DNA of 64,000 bases from Brassica napus (Eukaryota > Streptophyta > Magnoliopsida > Brassicales > Brassicaceae), in assembly GCF_020379485.1 (NCBI RefSeq), contig NC_063450.1:50124681-50188680 (forward strand). Reading direction: 5' to 3'. Each line of letters starts with the position of its first letter. The first letter of the stretch is position 1. Shown one piece after another: positions 25,856 to 36,748 of the stretch. The position numbers and the translations under genes were made by a program. The notes under the pieces were generated by a model that saw only the letters and a program-made list of their open reading frames with translations, was not told the origin of the DNA and searched no databases.

Positions 25856-26576
25856 CATAAGCAGGAGCATAAGATTGATAGAGACGACTCAGTCGTCAAC
25901 AACCATGTAAATCAATTACACCAAAAAAAACCCATGTAAATCAATTCTCAAACAATGTAAATCAAATTATAAATAAAAAATATTAGGAAAATTATAATTT
26001 ACCACAAATTTGATATTATTTTCTAAATTTATACTATTATTTGAGAAGTGAATTTGCTTATTTGTCACGTTATCCATGATTTTAGGATTGAGTCATTAGT
26101 TTTATTAAATAATTTTAATTAAACTATAATTAAAATATAATCACTATTTATCTCATTACAAATCAACATTATAAAATTATCTCAAAACAATAAATGAAAA
26201 ACATTTTTGAAAAAAAAGAAGATAATTTCATGTATTTATTTTGTGTTTATCTGCATCTTTCTTTCTTATTCACTAATTTTTATAATTAGTAGTATATATA
26301 TATATATAATAATTAGATTTATCATTATACTAAAATATTAAAAATAAGTTTATAAAAAATATTAAAAAATAGGTTTATAAAAAATATCAAAAATTGATTT
26401 ATATTTGTTTGTAAGCGTAATATGTCATGGAATATTTTTTCAGAATTATTAAATTTATTTTAGTACTAAAATACTAAAAATAGTATATAAGTAATAACAA
26501 TAAATTTTATTTATATTTGTTTGCTATTTGTGATTTTTATAAATATTTTTTATTGAAAATGGAATTATCTTTTTAA

Positions 26577-26655
26577 AATATTTTCAAAATATTTGTCTCC
26601 AAAAGAGAATATTTTCAAAATATCTGTCTCCAAAAGAGAATATTTTCAAAATATT
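26577..26655. repeat. 31-bp tandem repeat, 2.5 copies
   Basis: Units 26577-26607 and 26608-26638 differ at one base; a 17-bp partial third unit follows. Each unit contains the near-palindrome ATATTTTCAAAATAT followed by TGTCTCCAAAAGAG. Confidence 0.9.
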
Positions 26656-27238
26656 AATTTAAAATAACTCTACTTACTTTTATATTTTTCAAGAATTTCA
26701 GAGACTTATAACATTGTTTAAATTACAATTTATTTAAAAGACTATTATGTAAAGAAAAATGTGATTCTATTTTTTATAAAAAAACTGTATTTTCTAAGTT
26801 ATTTATTTTAGTTATAATTATTAAAGTTTGAAATTCAAAAGGTCATTTGAAAATAAAATATTTTGCTTTTATACTAAAAATACTATGTAATATCTATATT
26901 TAGAAGAAAATAGCATGAGAGTGTGTATTCAGTTATTATGGGAGGTATTTCACAAAATAATTATAGAATTCAATCATTTTATTTACTTTGATTAATGTAA
27001 TATGTAAACTTGGGTTAGGCTGAACTTTTTTTTTTTTTGAGATTTTGTAGGTTTTGGTAATTTCAATAATTTGGTTTAATAACAACACTTTGTACTAGCA
27101 GATATATATATTTTTCTTTAATTATATAATTTATTATAAATTTTTATAATAAAAATTGTTTAAAGATAATAACCTATTTTAAAATAATAAGATATTGACA
27201 TTGTGATAAAAAATAATGTTTTTAAATTAATAAAGGAT

Positions 27239-27290
27239 AAAAATTAAGAAATTAAAAGATTCATAAAAATTAAGAAATTAAAAGATTCAT
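27239..27290. repeat. 26-bp tandem duplication
   Basis: Two perfect copies of a 26-bp A-rich unit ending AAAAGATTCAT, at 27239-27264 and 27265-27290. Confidence 0.9.
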
Positions 27291-27673
27291 TAAAATAATG
27301 ATCATTAAATTTAATAGTACATTTATTAATAAATATCTATAAAAAAATTATGCCTGCATATGCGGGCAAAACACCTAGTTTATGTTTAAATGATAACTAT
27401 TTTGATAAATATCTCAAGTTTGTGATGATAAAAAAACTAAACCAAGTCTCCTAAATCATTTATAAATATTTAAGAATCATTTATAAAGCATTTATAGAAG
27501 TTTAATAGCAATATAAAACATTTATGATATTTCAAACAAATTTCTCAAAAAAAAATTGAAGGTAAGATGTATAAAAGAGTTGCATTACAATTTATAACTT
27601 AACTAGAGCTAATTAAAGTGTCTTAACCATAGCAGCGGCGGGAACTCGAGGCAGCATGTGCCACCGCGTGTTT

Positions 27674-27793
27674 CTTACATGAATTCATTGGCAAAAATAG
27701 TGTAAAAAAGATTGGGTTTGTCATGGAGTATCTTTGGCTTATTTTTCAGACCCAATATTTTTTACACTACTTTTGCCAATGAATTCATGTAAG
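27674..27793. repeat. Foldback: 44-bp inverted repeat at the 3' end of a decayed gene
   Basis: Arms 27674-27717 and 27750-27793 are inverted copies with 2 mismatches in 44 bp, separated by a 32-bp loop. The right arm is the last coding part of the minus-strand gene relic next to it (the FIGKSSVKNIG stretch); the left arm is an inverted duplicate of it. A transcript through the region would form a long near-perfect hairpin. Confidence 0.9.
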
Positions 27794-28950
27794 GACCCTT
27801 CCATACACTGAACCACTCCAACTTTGCCTCTGAGTTTATCCATCAGCTCAAATTCGTTTGAAGCAAGCTTAGAATCTGAAATCTGAAAACTCTTCCTCAC
27901 AAGGCTTATCACATTTCCAGCTGGAGTAGCATATTCCATGAGCTCCAAGGATGTGCGAGTTTTTACGTCAGACGCAATAAGCTTTATTACTTGCCCATTG
28001 GTTATGTTAAAATCCAACTCCTTCAGCGAAATTTTTTCTTCAGCCAGTTTCTTTATCGCCGATGCCTTATATTCCAAATCAATTAAAAGCTCGTTGTCGA
28101 GAGTGGTGAGCAAACCAAGGAAATCAAGAGATCCCTCACTGTTTTTGCAACTTCTACCATTGACAGGACCCTCTTCTCGCTTTCAATTGCTTTACTCGCC
28201 TTAGTTTTGTTGAATTTCATGATTGAACTACATATGCACGTAACCGCTTCTGGCAAAACATCTTTGAGTAAAGTCTTCAAATCATTATTTTCAACCCCCC
28301 TCTTCAGATTTCCAATAACGGGTTGGGATTGTGGAATGTGTGCTTCTTCACCATCTTTACCGACAACAGCTTTATAAAACTCGGCTAGATTCTATATACA
28401 AAAAGATGCCAAGGGTTATAATTAGAATGACTGTATAAAAAGAAATGCTTTAAAAAAACATATTAGTGGGGGTTAACGCACCTTATAAAGAAAAAAATAA
28501 CCGCTTTGATGAGGTCTCTAGTTATAATGCAAAGTCGCTAATGGTAGAGGGGTAGTTTTCAAGGATCAAGAAGTGTCTCACAGCCAGTGGGTTATGTTTC
28601 TCCTTGACCTACACAGATGAATCGTTAGAGACATACACACAAACCCAAATAGGACTCAATTTGACAAATAAACATACTTTTCAATCGTAGGAATATTCTT
28701 AACCTCATTAGCAACATGATGGCCACTACGGCTATCTGTAGAACATTGTTGTGTCTCATCAATAAGTTCCAGTCTAGCATTAATATCCTGATCAAAACAA
28801 AATAGAAAAGGATATGTAACAAACCGCAATCCTACTTTCATCAAAGTACACTAAGGCATGGTGCAGAGATTTACCATAACTGCTGATGGAAGAGGTGGAG
28901 CTGAAGATTTTTCCGTATTTGAGACGAAGGATGTTAAATGACGATACATG
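27739..28950 (-). pseudogene. Unrecognised multi-exon gene, frameshifted
   Basis: Minus-strand pieces behave like exons. They are 28950-28877 (MYRHLTSFVSNTEKSS...PSAVM, then GTAAAT), about 28790-28680 (DINARLELIDETQQC...IPTIEK, then GTATGT), about 28610-28490 (VKEKHNPLAVRHFLILENYP), about 28390-28110 (NLAEFYKAVVGKDGEEAH...VEVAKTVRDL), and 28113-27739 (TLDNELLIDLEYKASAIKKL to the end). The reading frame breaks near 28110 and again near 28520, so it is probably a pseudogene. It has no membrane segment or catalytic motif I can name. The helical, Lys/Glu-rich C-terminal half suggests a small plant-specific family. I do not know the function. No counterpart is known to me at this place in A. thaliana, so it is likely a transposed copy. 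Confidence 0.55.
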
Positions 28951-28966
28951 GTATATTAAAAATTAT

Positions 28967-29085
28967 TATATTGCGAGTTTGCCATTTTAGTTAAGAGAGG
29001 TGTTCATTTTTTATTGGTTAATTTGTCACAATAACCAATCAAAAATGAACACATCTCTTAACTAAAGTGGCAAACTCGTAATATA
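28967..29085. mobile_element. Foldback MITE, 54-bp inverted arms
   Basis: Arms 28967-29020 and 29032-29085 pair with about 4 mismatches in 54 bp around an 11-nt loop. The ends are TATATTGCGAG and CGTAATATA. Flanking DNA is TA-rich, so a TA-type duplication is possible but not provable. It lies 17 bp upstream of the putative ATG at 28950. Confidence 0.8.
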
Positions 29086-30136
29086 TATAATAAGAATAAC
29101 TTATGTGATTTATAACTTTGATTTTTTATCACCATAAAATACTCTTAATAAGGGGTGGACAAAAAACTCGAACCAAACCAAACTAAACCAGAATATATGT
29201 CTAAACAATTTAGTTGATGATTTATCAATCCAATGGTTCGGTTTTAAACTGAACCAAAAAACCAAAGTGTTTTAACTAAATTAGTTAAATATACTAATAA
29301 TATTAAGATTTAATATATTTAACCAATTAACCTAAACAACTAAATATAATTTATACATTTTACTTCTAAATAAACAGAATAAACACAACTAAAAATAAAA
29401 TAAAAATATGAATCCCATACATAATATCAAATATGGAAAATACTTTTGATATTTATATTAAGTTTGAAGATAATAACATAAAATTATTAGATTATACCTT
29501 CTACATTTTCATTTTTATGTTTTGCTTGAAAAAATAATGATTTCGTGTCAAATTGTAGTCTGTTTATATTTTTATAAAATATATTTTGTAACTTACCTAA
29601 AACAAAACTAATAAATCAATATGACTGAACTAAAAAAACACAAATTAAACCGAATGAATACACACTAAACTGAACGGAAAAAAAAAACGAACACACAAAA
29701 AAAAAAAATTAAAACCAAACAAAACTAATTTAAGGTTCGATTGGCAAATAGACTTTAAGAGCTTTTAAGGCTTTGAATTAAATTAAAAGTCTTCAAAGCC
29801 ATTTTTTTACCAATCACGTTTCGTTACTTTTAAAGCCACTAAAGTCCCCCAAAGTCTTCCTAAAAATATTCCCAACCCGTGATCAAACCGAAATGCATAC
29901 CTCTAATTAACAAGGTCATATTCAAGCACAATATGAAAAATATTAACAAGAACTGTTGCAATTTTCAACAATATTACTGAACATTTTTACACACCAGAAG
30001 TAATCAAACTCATAATCAGCGGAATCACAAACACAAAGTGTTTTCACTACAAATACATCATATAATTATATAATCTTTTGACAGCACAAGTAGCAGCAAA
30101 GATATGCGAGGAACTGAAGAAATGTATAAAGCGTTT
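29086..30136. other. Intergenic DNA with degraded hAT-like and MITE-like repeats
   Basis: No gene. From 29152 the text AGGGGTGGACAAAAAACTCGAACC and many AACC(G/A)AA blocks resemble the CGGTT-rich non-autonomous hAT repeats common in Brassicaceae. At about 29735-29815 an imperfect inverted repeat (CGATTGGCAAA ... TTTTACCAATCACG) looks like a second, nested MITE. Limits are uncertain. Confidence 0.35.
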
Positions 30137-31789
30137 TCATATAGCAGAATAGCTGTAGTTATCAGCATCGTCAATGGAGGAGGGAGACTTAGCAGAAGCA
30201 GTGAGTACCACCAAGGCACCAAAGAGAATGGTGACAATGGCTGTGAAGTTCACAAGAAACGCTTCTGGCCCGTACTTGTCGAGCTTAGCACCACTCTCCA
30301 GGAAAGTCAGCTTCTCCAGAAACCCTAAAGCTGCGTTCCCAACCGCGAGTATATAAACAAATAGGCCTAGGATTGCGTGCCACGGAAGCAACCCACTTCT
30401 AAGGTTTGGTGACCCTCCAGGGAAGAAGAACACTATGAAGCTGTACACCCACTGCAAAGTTTAAAAACATTTTTTTTATCTTTCTCTGGTAATGAACAAT
30501 GTACAAAAACCCTTCAAAAATCGACTTTCTATAAATGGAAAGGTCTAATAGCTGCACAAGGCCATGGGATTTACCTGGAAGCCATAAAGAGAAATGACAC
30601 CAATACCAATCCAAGAGTGGAGGCTGTAGAGGTTAGGGATTCCACTTTCGTTGTGGTTCTTGAAGGCTGCACAGATTCCCCAGATCCCAAGAGCCAGAGC
30701 AATGGCATGGAGGATAAGGTGGATCAACTTCTTCACTGGTTTCTCCAATGGAAGCGATTTGTAACTTATAATAGCTGCATTTCAAGTTCGAAAACAAAGG
30801 TTTATGTAGTCTTATTCTATAAAGTGATCATTATCAACAGGACAAATCCATATAGTAAGTAATACAAAGCTTTTCTCATGGTTAAAAAGATGATGTTAAT
30901 GTTTACCTTCTCCTCCCAAGATCACAAATCCAATGAGCATCAGAACAGGATGCAGCTGGATCAGATAAAGTAAGTATCAGAACACAAACACAGATTGTGA
31001 ATAAGGTCATGCAACATTTTGAATGGCTAAAAGTAATAATACAATTGAACAGAAGTCATGCTTTGCTTCAATGGCGTACTCAGGTAAACATCATATTTGT
31101 TTTGGATGTTTATAATCTTTTTCCTCTCAAAAACAGTAAAAATAAATGGAACTTTAAAACAAGATTTGAAAAGTCAGAAGATATTTACATTTTCTGTATA
31201 CCATTAAATAAAAGACCAAACATCATTTTAGTACATAACTGAACACTCATGGAGCTTAAAGCACATCCCCAGCAAAACTATTATCCAAGTACATGGGACA
31301 CACCAGATAAATCAAAGTCATCTGACAAACTATCAAAATTCCCCACTTCACAAATCAAACAAAAATCAAGAATTAAAACAGAAAGAGACTTCTCCATCAC
31401 AGAAAGCCACTCACTCAGAAACAGCACTAAGAAATGGATAAAGGTTTAAAATTTGCAGACAAAACACAAGATTGTGAAGCAAAAACTCGGAACTGAAATC
31501 AATTTGATTTTTGATTTTTGATTTTTGATTTTTGATTTATAAATACCAATCAGAACGATGGTCAAGAAAGGCAGAAAGTCAACGCAAAGACCTTAAAAAA
31601 AAAAAAAAAAAAGGGAGAGAGAGCTTAAAGTAAAGTAAACAATACATTGAAGATGAGATTCTTGTTTTCAGCTTCCCAAGCCAATCCACCTCTGTAGCTG
31701 ATATTCCAAACAAGCACCATAATCGCCGCTATCACAGCGAGCGCGTGGGCCGCAAACGTCACCGGCATCGCGTTTATCCCGACAGCCAT
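30137..31789 (-). CDS. ACYB-2: Cytochrome b561, ascorbate-reducible (ACYB-2 type)
   Basis: Transmembrane di-haem protein that passes electrons from cytosolic ascorbate across an endomembrane, in plants mainly the tonoplast. Four exons (31789-31646, 30955-30907, 30774-30575, 30451-30137) give 235 residues, the family's usual size. Six hydrophobic helices are visible. The four haem histidines of the family can be placed in NLHPVLMLIG, KLIHLILHAIA, NLYSLHSWIG and LLPWHAILG. The N-terminus is MAVGINAMPVTFAAHALAV. Intron 1 is about 690 bp and contains a TGATTTT tandem near 31505-31540 and an A17 run. Arabidopsis At4g25570 is the positional match. It is divergent from the stress gene at 32371. Confidence 0.93.
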
Positions 31790-32370
31790 AACTGAGCTGT
31801 GTTTCTTCCTTTTTTTGGTTCTTGTCTTTTTCTCTCTCCTTCTCCTTCTACTTTTGTGTCAGATTAATCTCGGTGATAACCTTTGAGCCAGATAAACCAA
31901 CCACGTGGTTGTCGCGATCTCCTTTCGATTTGTATATTCAGACGTGTATTTTCGTGGGCAGTTAACTGGATAAACAAATCAGAGGTCCCCACGTGGATGT
32001 TGTGGTAGCTGCATCTAACCCCCCCCGCGCTTTCGTGTCTGTTCTTTTACCACCAAACCCTACAGCATACTGGATCTTGTTTCAGGCCCAACAACACATT
32101 TCGAAATGGGCTTAGCCCGAACCGGCTTTGGTAAAACAACCAAGCTATTAACGTAACTTCTTTGAGAAGTTACAATCGACATTACTTCTCGGATAAAGAC
32201 TACATCCAAGAAAGCCACGTACAGAATCAAGAACCAGCTACGTGGCAATACATGACACGTGGAATCCTCTAGCAGAAATATAGAGGACACATGCGTCCTC
32301 CTCTTATCACTCACTCTGTATAAAGCTTTCAAGAAACTACAAAGAGTTTCTCACAGAAAAGAATTTGCTA
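31790..32370. promoter_or_regulatory. Divergent promoter with four ACGTG (ABRE/G-box) elements
   Basis: Between the b561 and CAP160-like start codons lie CACGTG at 31902-31907 and 31990-31995, CTACGTGGCA at 32239-32248 and ACACGTGG at 32255-32262. The last two are classical ABA-response elements about 110-130 bp before the CAP160-like ATG, fitting a dehydration and cold gene. CT-rich leader sequence of b561 lies at 31800-31860. Confidence 0.65.
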
Positions 32371-34353
32371 ATGGATTCACAAGCGCAGTTGCAGCGTACT
32401 CATGCTCATCATCATCAAGCAGAGGAACCAATCAAGATTCACCATCCAGGTTATATACCAAACTGAACTCTAATTTTCAGAACCAACGTAAGCTAATGGA
32501 TGTGTTTCTATGTGTTTTGGATGCAGAGGAAGAAGGGCATCATGAGAAAGGACCATCGAAAGTTCTGAAGAAAGTGAAGGAAAAGGCAAAGAAGATAAAG
32601 AACGTTCTTACTAAACATGGACATGGTCATGAGCATGATCGTGGAGGAGAACAACACATCCCCGACGATCACGATCTTGACGAGGAAGATACTGAAGATT
32701 ACGACGTAGGTCAACAAGTCCACGGTGGTGCACCAGGTTTGTCTATCCCTTACATTACTTCACTTTAAAAGCAGTTTATTGATTGGATTCGTGTCGGCAG
32801 CGCGAGGAAAAGCTCATCACGTTTCTGATCCACCGATGAAGGAGGAGATAGTTCCTCCAGGGACAAAGGCTTTCCCGGTCGTGTCCTCTTCCCACACTAA
32901 AGTCTCAGAGCCAAACAAAGGAGTTGAACCAGCACGAGCCCCCAATGCCTCTCAAGCTCTGCCTCAGCCTGTAAGACCGTCCGGTGTGTCGGGAAAAGAA
33001 GAAAAAAGAGGCACAGGCGCTGCTACGATGACGCCGCATAACACGCCAGTGTCTTTGCTCTCTTCAACAGAAGATGTCACGAGTACGTTTGCTCCTGGTG
33101 AACAACGTAAAGTCCATGTCGAGAGAAACAGAGTATTGGAGGAAGACCCGTCTGCTCCAGGTAAATGGATGTCGAATTATCAGTCCAAAGTCGCTGATCC
33201 CACGGGAAAAGGTTAATAGCTTGTCTCCCACGTCTTAGGGTTTTCAATTATGTTCTTTGACTCTTGCTATTTTTGTATCTCAGCTGGTGGAGAAGTTGGA
33301 GCAGCGCAGACTATAGCAGCTCTCGCGAGGTTGACAGGAACAGGTGGAGATGATCAACTAGGGCATGGAAGAGATCTGCCTGAGAGAAGACACGGTTTTG
33401 AGAGAGAACTTCCGGCGAGGAGACATGACTTGGATGTGAAGTCAGGAGCCTCTTTGGGCAAAGATTTTCCGATAGGAACTCAAACTAATCAGAACGCTGA
33501 ACGTTTTGATCAACAGAGGGGTGATGAAACGCATCAGCCGGATCAGAGCAGCTACACCGACAAGATCACCTCAGTGACTTCGGTCGTGGCGGATAAAGCT
33601 GCGGCGGCCAAAAACGTCGTCGCCTCGAAGCTTGGATACTCCGGGGAAGGTGGAAACGTAGGAGCTGAGACTCCGAGCTCCGGGGAAGGATACGGGACCA
33701 AGGTTGCATCGGTGGTGACTCCAGTTTACGAGAAGGTGAAAGAGACGGGAGCTAACGTGATGACGAAGCGACCCTTCTCCGGGGGAACAGAGGAGACCCA
33801 TCAAGGGCAGGACAAGGGGGTGTCTGCCAAGGAATATGTAGCGGAGAAACTGAGTCCTGGGGAGGAAGACAAGGCTTTGTCTGAAGTGGTCGCGGAGAAA
33901 CTTCATCTCGGAGGAGACACGACGGCGGAACCGAAGAAGGGGACTGTGACTCAATCTAAGGCGGTGGAGGAAAGGCTAGGAGGGTTCCCGGATCCGAAAT
34001 CGGAAGGAGCGATCAAACACGGTGAAAGGTATGCAGAGGAAGGAGAAGGAGGGATGGTGGATAAGCTGACAGGAGCTGTTACTTCGTGGATCTCCGGTAC
34101 GACGGAGGAGGTGACGCAGAAGTCTACCGAGTCTGTTCAAGACTCTTCACAGTCCGTAGGCGCCACAATTGGTAACGCCGTTTTTTAAAAATATATATTG
34201 TTGAAAATCGCGTTTGTGTAATGATGTTTGGTTTTGGTGTACCGGTGGTTAGGGAATATGGGATTTTCCGGTTCGGGAGCAGATGGAGCGGGCCAACGAA
34301 GCGGTGAGAAGCGTGGCTCTGTGCCTGTGCAGAAGAAGTTCCAAGAAAATTGA
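32371..34353 (+). CDS. CAP160 / LTI65 (RD29B)-family stress protein
   Basis: Hydrophilic cold- and ABA-induced protein related to spinach CAP160 and Arabidopsis LTI65/LTI78. Five exons join in frame: 32371-32449, 32527-32736, 32801-33211, 33284-34171 and 34253-34353, giving 562 residues. The start MDSQAQLQRTHAHHHQAEEP fits the family. Seen features: a basic KVLKKVKEKAKKIKNVL block; PGKWMSNYQSKVADPTG, the CAP160 signature; repeated ITSVTSVVADKAAAAKNVV, KEYVAEKL and EVVAEKL segments; and a C-terminal GSVPVQKKFQEN. The final exon is easy to miss: exon 4 reads on to a stop at 34188, but a donor at 34172 (ATTG/GTAACG) and an acceptor before 34253 restore the conserved end. The protein is strongly charged and probably disordered. 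Positional match: At4g25580. Confidence 0.9.
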
Positions 34354-34511
34354 GATTAGCTTCTTTTCATAATGTATGGTGTGCTCATGCTTTCTAGTAC
34401 AATGTGTTTCTGGTTTGATCCATGGCTAATTCTCTGCTGCTGTCATGTAGAAGAAATATGGTACAAGTTTTTTTGGGTTAATAATGGAAAACTACTTTAA
34501 CTAGAAAAATA

Positions 34512-34593
34512 CGTCGACAGCAGGGTTCGAACCTGCGCGGGCGAAGCCCAACAGATTTCAAGTCTGTCTCCTTAACCACTCGGACATATCGAC
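34512..34593 (-). tRNA. tRNA-Ser (anticodon UGA)
   Basis: The minus strand starts GTCGATATGTCCGAGTGG and folds into a class II tRNA. The 7-bp acceptor stem pairs with TGTCGAC, there is an anticodon arm CAGACTTGAAATCTG with UGA, a serine-type long variable arm (GGGCTTCGCCC), the T arm GCAGGTTCGAACCCTGC, and discriminator G. No intron. No T-run was checked beyond the A/T-rich flank. Confidence 0.95.
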
Positions 34594-34973
34594 CGCTTGT
34601 TAAGATGTCTCTTTGCTTTTTTAGAGATATTGACATGATGTTAAAAATGGTTAAAGCATAGTTCTATTCCTTATTTGAGTAGTTGCACAACAAGCTAGCT
34701 TTGCTTTGGGACGTTAACACAAACAAGCTATACCTATTCATGGTTTCAACTTTCAACTTCCCGACAACATTTTCATGAAAGCATGTTTTTTACTTTTTCA
34801 TAAGAATATGTCTACAAAAGAGAAGTGGAAAATGAATGGAAACGACAATGAAGAAATATAAGATCATAACCAAGAAAATTACATAACGTGAGTGTGTTTT
34901 AATTTTGTTTTCTTTTCAATATGAGAAATACGAAAGATTATATATAAATGCTTGATGAATACAACGGAAATGT
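34594..34973. other. Short spacer between tRNA-Ser and ADF7
   Basis: AT-rich sequence with the 3' flank of the minus-strand ADF gene; nothing else seen. Confidence 0.4.
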
Positions 34974-36748
34974 TTAGAGAGCTCGGCTTTTGACGATGTC
35001 AAAGCTCATCTCGCTAGGATCAGTGGCTTGTAACTCAACCTGAATGCCGTCCAATGATCTCTTGAACCTATCCTTAGAGCTCGCGTACACCATCTTCATC
35101 CTCACTCTAGATGAATCCGGTGACCTACAATCATCCAACAAGGCCAAACACATTAGCACACCTTTCTTTTTTAGCCAAGAAATAGAAGCACACTTATTGA
35201 AACAAAATCAAAGTATTGTAAGACTCATTATAAATCCAATTCCCACTAACACCCCTAAGATGTATTAACATGTATTTACACAACTTGTTTAGTCTGGTTA
35301 GTTCTAACTTAATCTAAGAACATCCACAATGAGAGTTCTTCAAAAGGTTTCTATATATAAATATCAAAAAAAAAAATGAAAAAAAAAGTAGAAATATGAT
35401 AAAGAGTATATCTCGTATGAAAACTCAAAATAATTTGTTTTGAGAAACATCTCCACATGTAATTGACTTAACTTTATTTTTTGTTTCAATTTAACTAGAA
35501 AACTAAATTTGAATGAAATTTTAATATTGTATTTGGTCAGATATTCTTAGAGTATGTAACCATTGAAGATCCTCTTCACAGTTAACGGAGGTGATAAGAG
35601 GGTTTTTTAAGTGATGGGTCTCACTTTTTTTGTAAAAACCGGTGATAGAAGTGATGAAATAAGGATCGATTTTGGTTAGTTTCTTGCACTGTTCACGGAC
35701 TCCACTGACACGTGACGGCCCGCGATTGGTTCACATTTTTAAATTTTTTTAAAAAATCAGACAAAAAAAATATATTTCATAAAAAACCGTGCACTACGGT
35801 TTTAGCGTTAAAGATGAGCTAAGTATTTACGCATTTTTGATTAGTCTTGTTTCAGTGAGTTTGTATATTAGTGGATATGATCATATGAGGCTACATATTG
35901 TACATTTTCTAAGTGTTTCAATCTTATAATCTTATGAAGAATATATAGTAAAATTGAAATAAATAAAAGGAAGGTTAATATAACGTACCAGGCGATGAAG
36001 AAGATTTTGCTCTTCTGGCAGTTTTCATTGGTGGTAAAATCTAAATCGAAAACCGCATAGCGGCACTCATCGGCAGGGAGGGAATTGGTGAAATCATCGT
36101 AAGTCTCCTGCGGGTTTCCTAACTTTTCAACCACCACTTGCTGTCCATCTATCCTGAATATTATGAACCGGTAGGTTCTTTTCTTTAGCTCCAAAAACTT
36201 CAGCTTGCAGTTGTCCTCCACTGCCATCCCCGACGCCGCGTTCGCCTTCTCGTTCAATCATACCATCCATTATATCATTGCATATAATCATGCCATCCAT
36301 TATATTATTGTATACTAAGTTAGCTTGGTTTTTGGTTCTATACTAATATATATATGTGGAAGCTAGCTAGCTTATATGTGATATATGTGCTACATTTTGG
36401 TATTGAGTTATCACGCTAATTTTGTTATTTAAAACGTGATAAACTATACAAAGAAATGAGAAGCACGTCAATATATAACATGGCTACATTGAAAAATCGA
36501 GATCTAACATAATTAGACAATACTAGCATGATAGGCATCCAAAATCTATATTTTCCTAAACTCTACGTAGGCATATTTAATATTTTCATGATCAGGTGTT
36601 CTATCAAAACTTAGGCTGATTAAAAAAATAAATACAATCCTCAACTTGGAATAAAACTAAATCTCCTTGATTGCCGTCTAAAGGCCATTGTTTAGAAACA
36701 ACAAGCCTACAAAATTATTACAAACAGAGTAGAAAGAGAACAAACCAT
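34974..36748 (-). CDS. ADF7: Actin-depolymerizing factor (ADF7 type)
   Basis: ADF/cofilin proteins bind and sever actin filaments; ADF7 in Arabidopsis is a pollen-specific severing form. The model has three exons: 36748-36746 (the ATG alone), 36245-35989 and 35124-34974, totalling 136 residues. The one-codon first exon is typical of plant ADF genes. I place it at AACAATGGTTTG because it has a good start context and a GT directly after ATG; this choice is inferred. Exon 2 gives [20 protein letters not shown] and [20 protein letters not shown]. Exon 3 gives [20 protein letters not shown], the long actin-binding helix, and ends DIVKSRAL. The 864-bp second intron holds MITE-like sequence. One residue is missing relative to Arabidopsis (KKRTYRF for KAKRTYRF). 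Confidence 0.9.

Larger units (their letters stand above)
25856..27378. mobile_element. AT-rich zone ending in a Helitron-like 3' terminus
   Basis: No coding sequence. At 27352-27378 a short hairpin (GCCTGC-ATAT-GCGGGC) is followed by AAAACAC and CTAG/T, the usual Helitron 3' end (hairpin about 10 nt before a terminal CTRR). The DNA to its left is very AT-rich and resembles non-autonomous Helitron interiors, but the 5' TC end could not be placed, so the left limit given is only the end of the LAF1-like gene. Confidence 0.4.

Noticed and set aside
26577..26655. Tandem 31-bp units as a possible CRISPR-like array
   Set aside because: Head-to-tail repeats without spacers in a plant nuclear genome; an ordinary minisatellite.
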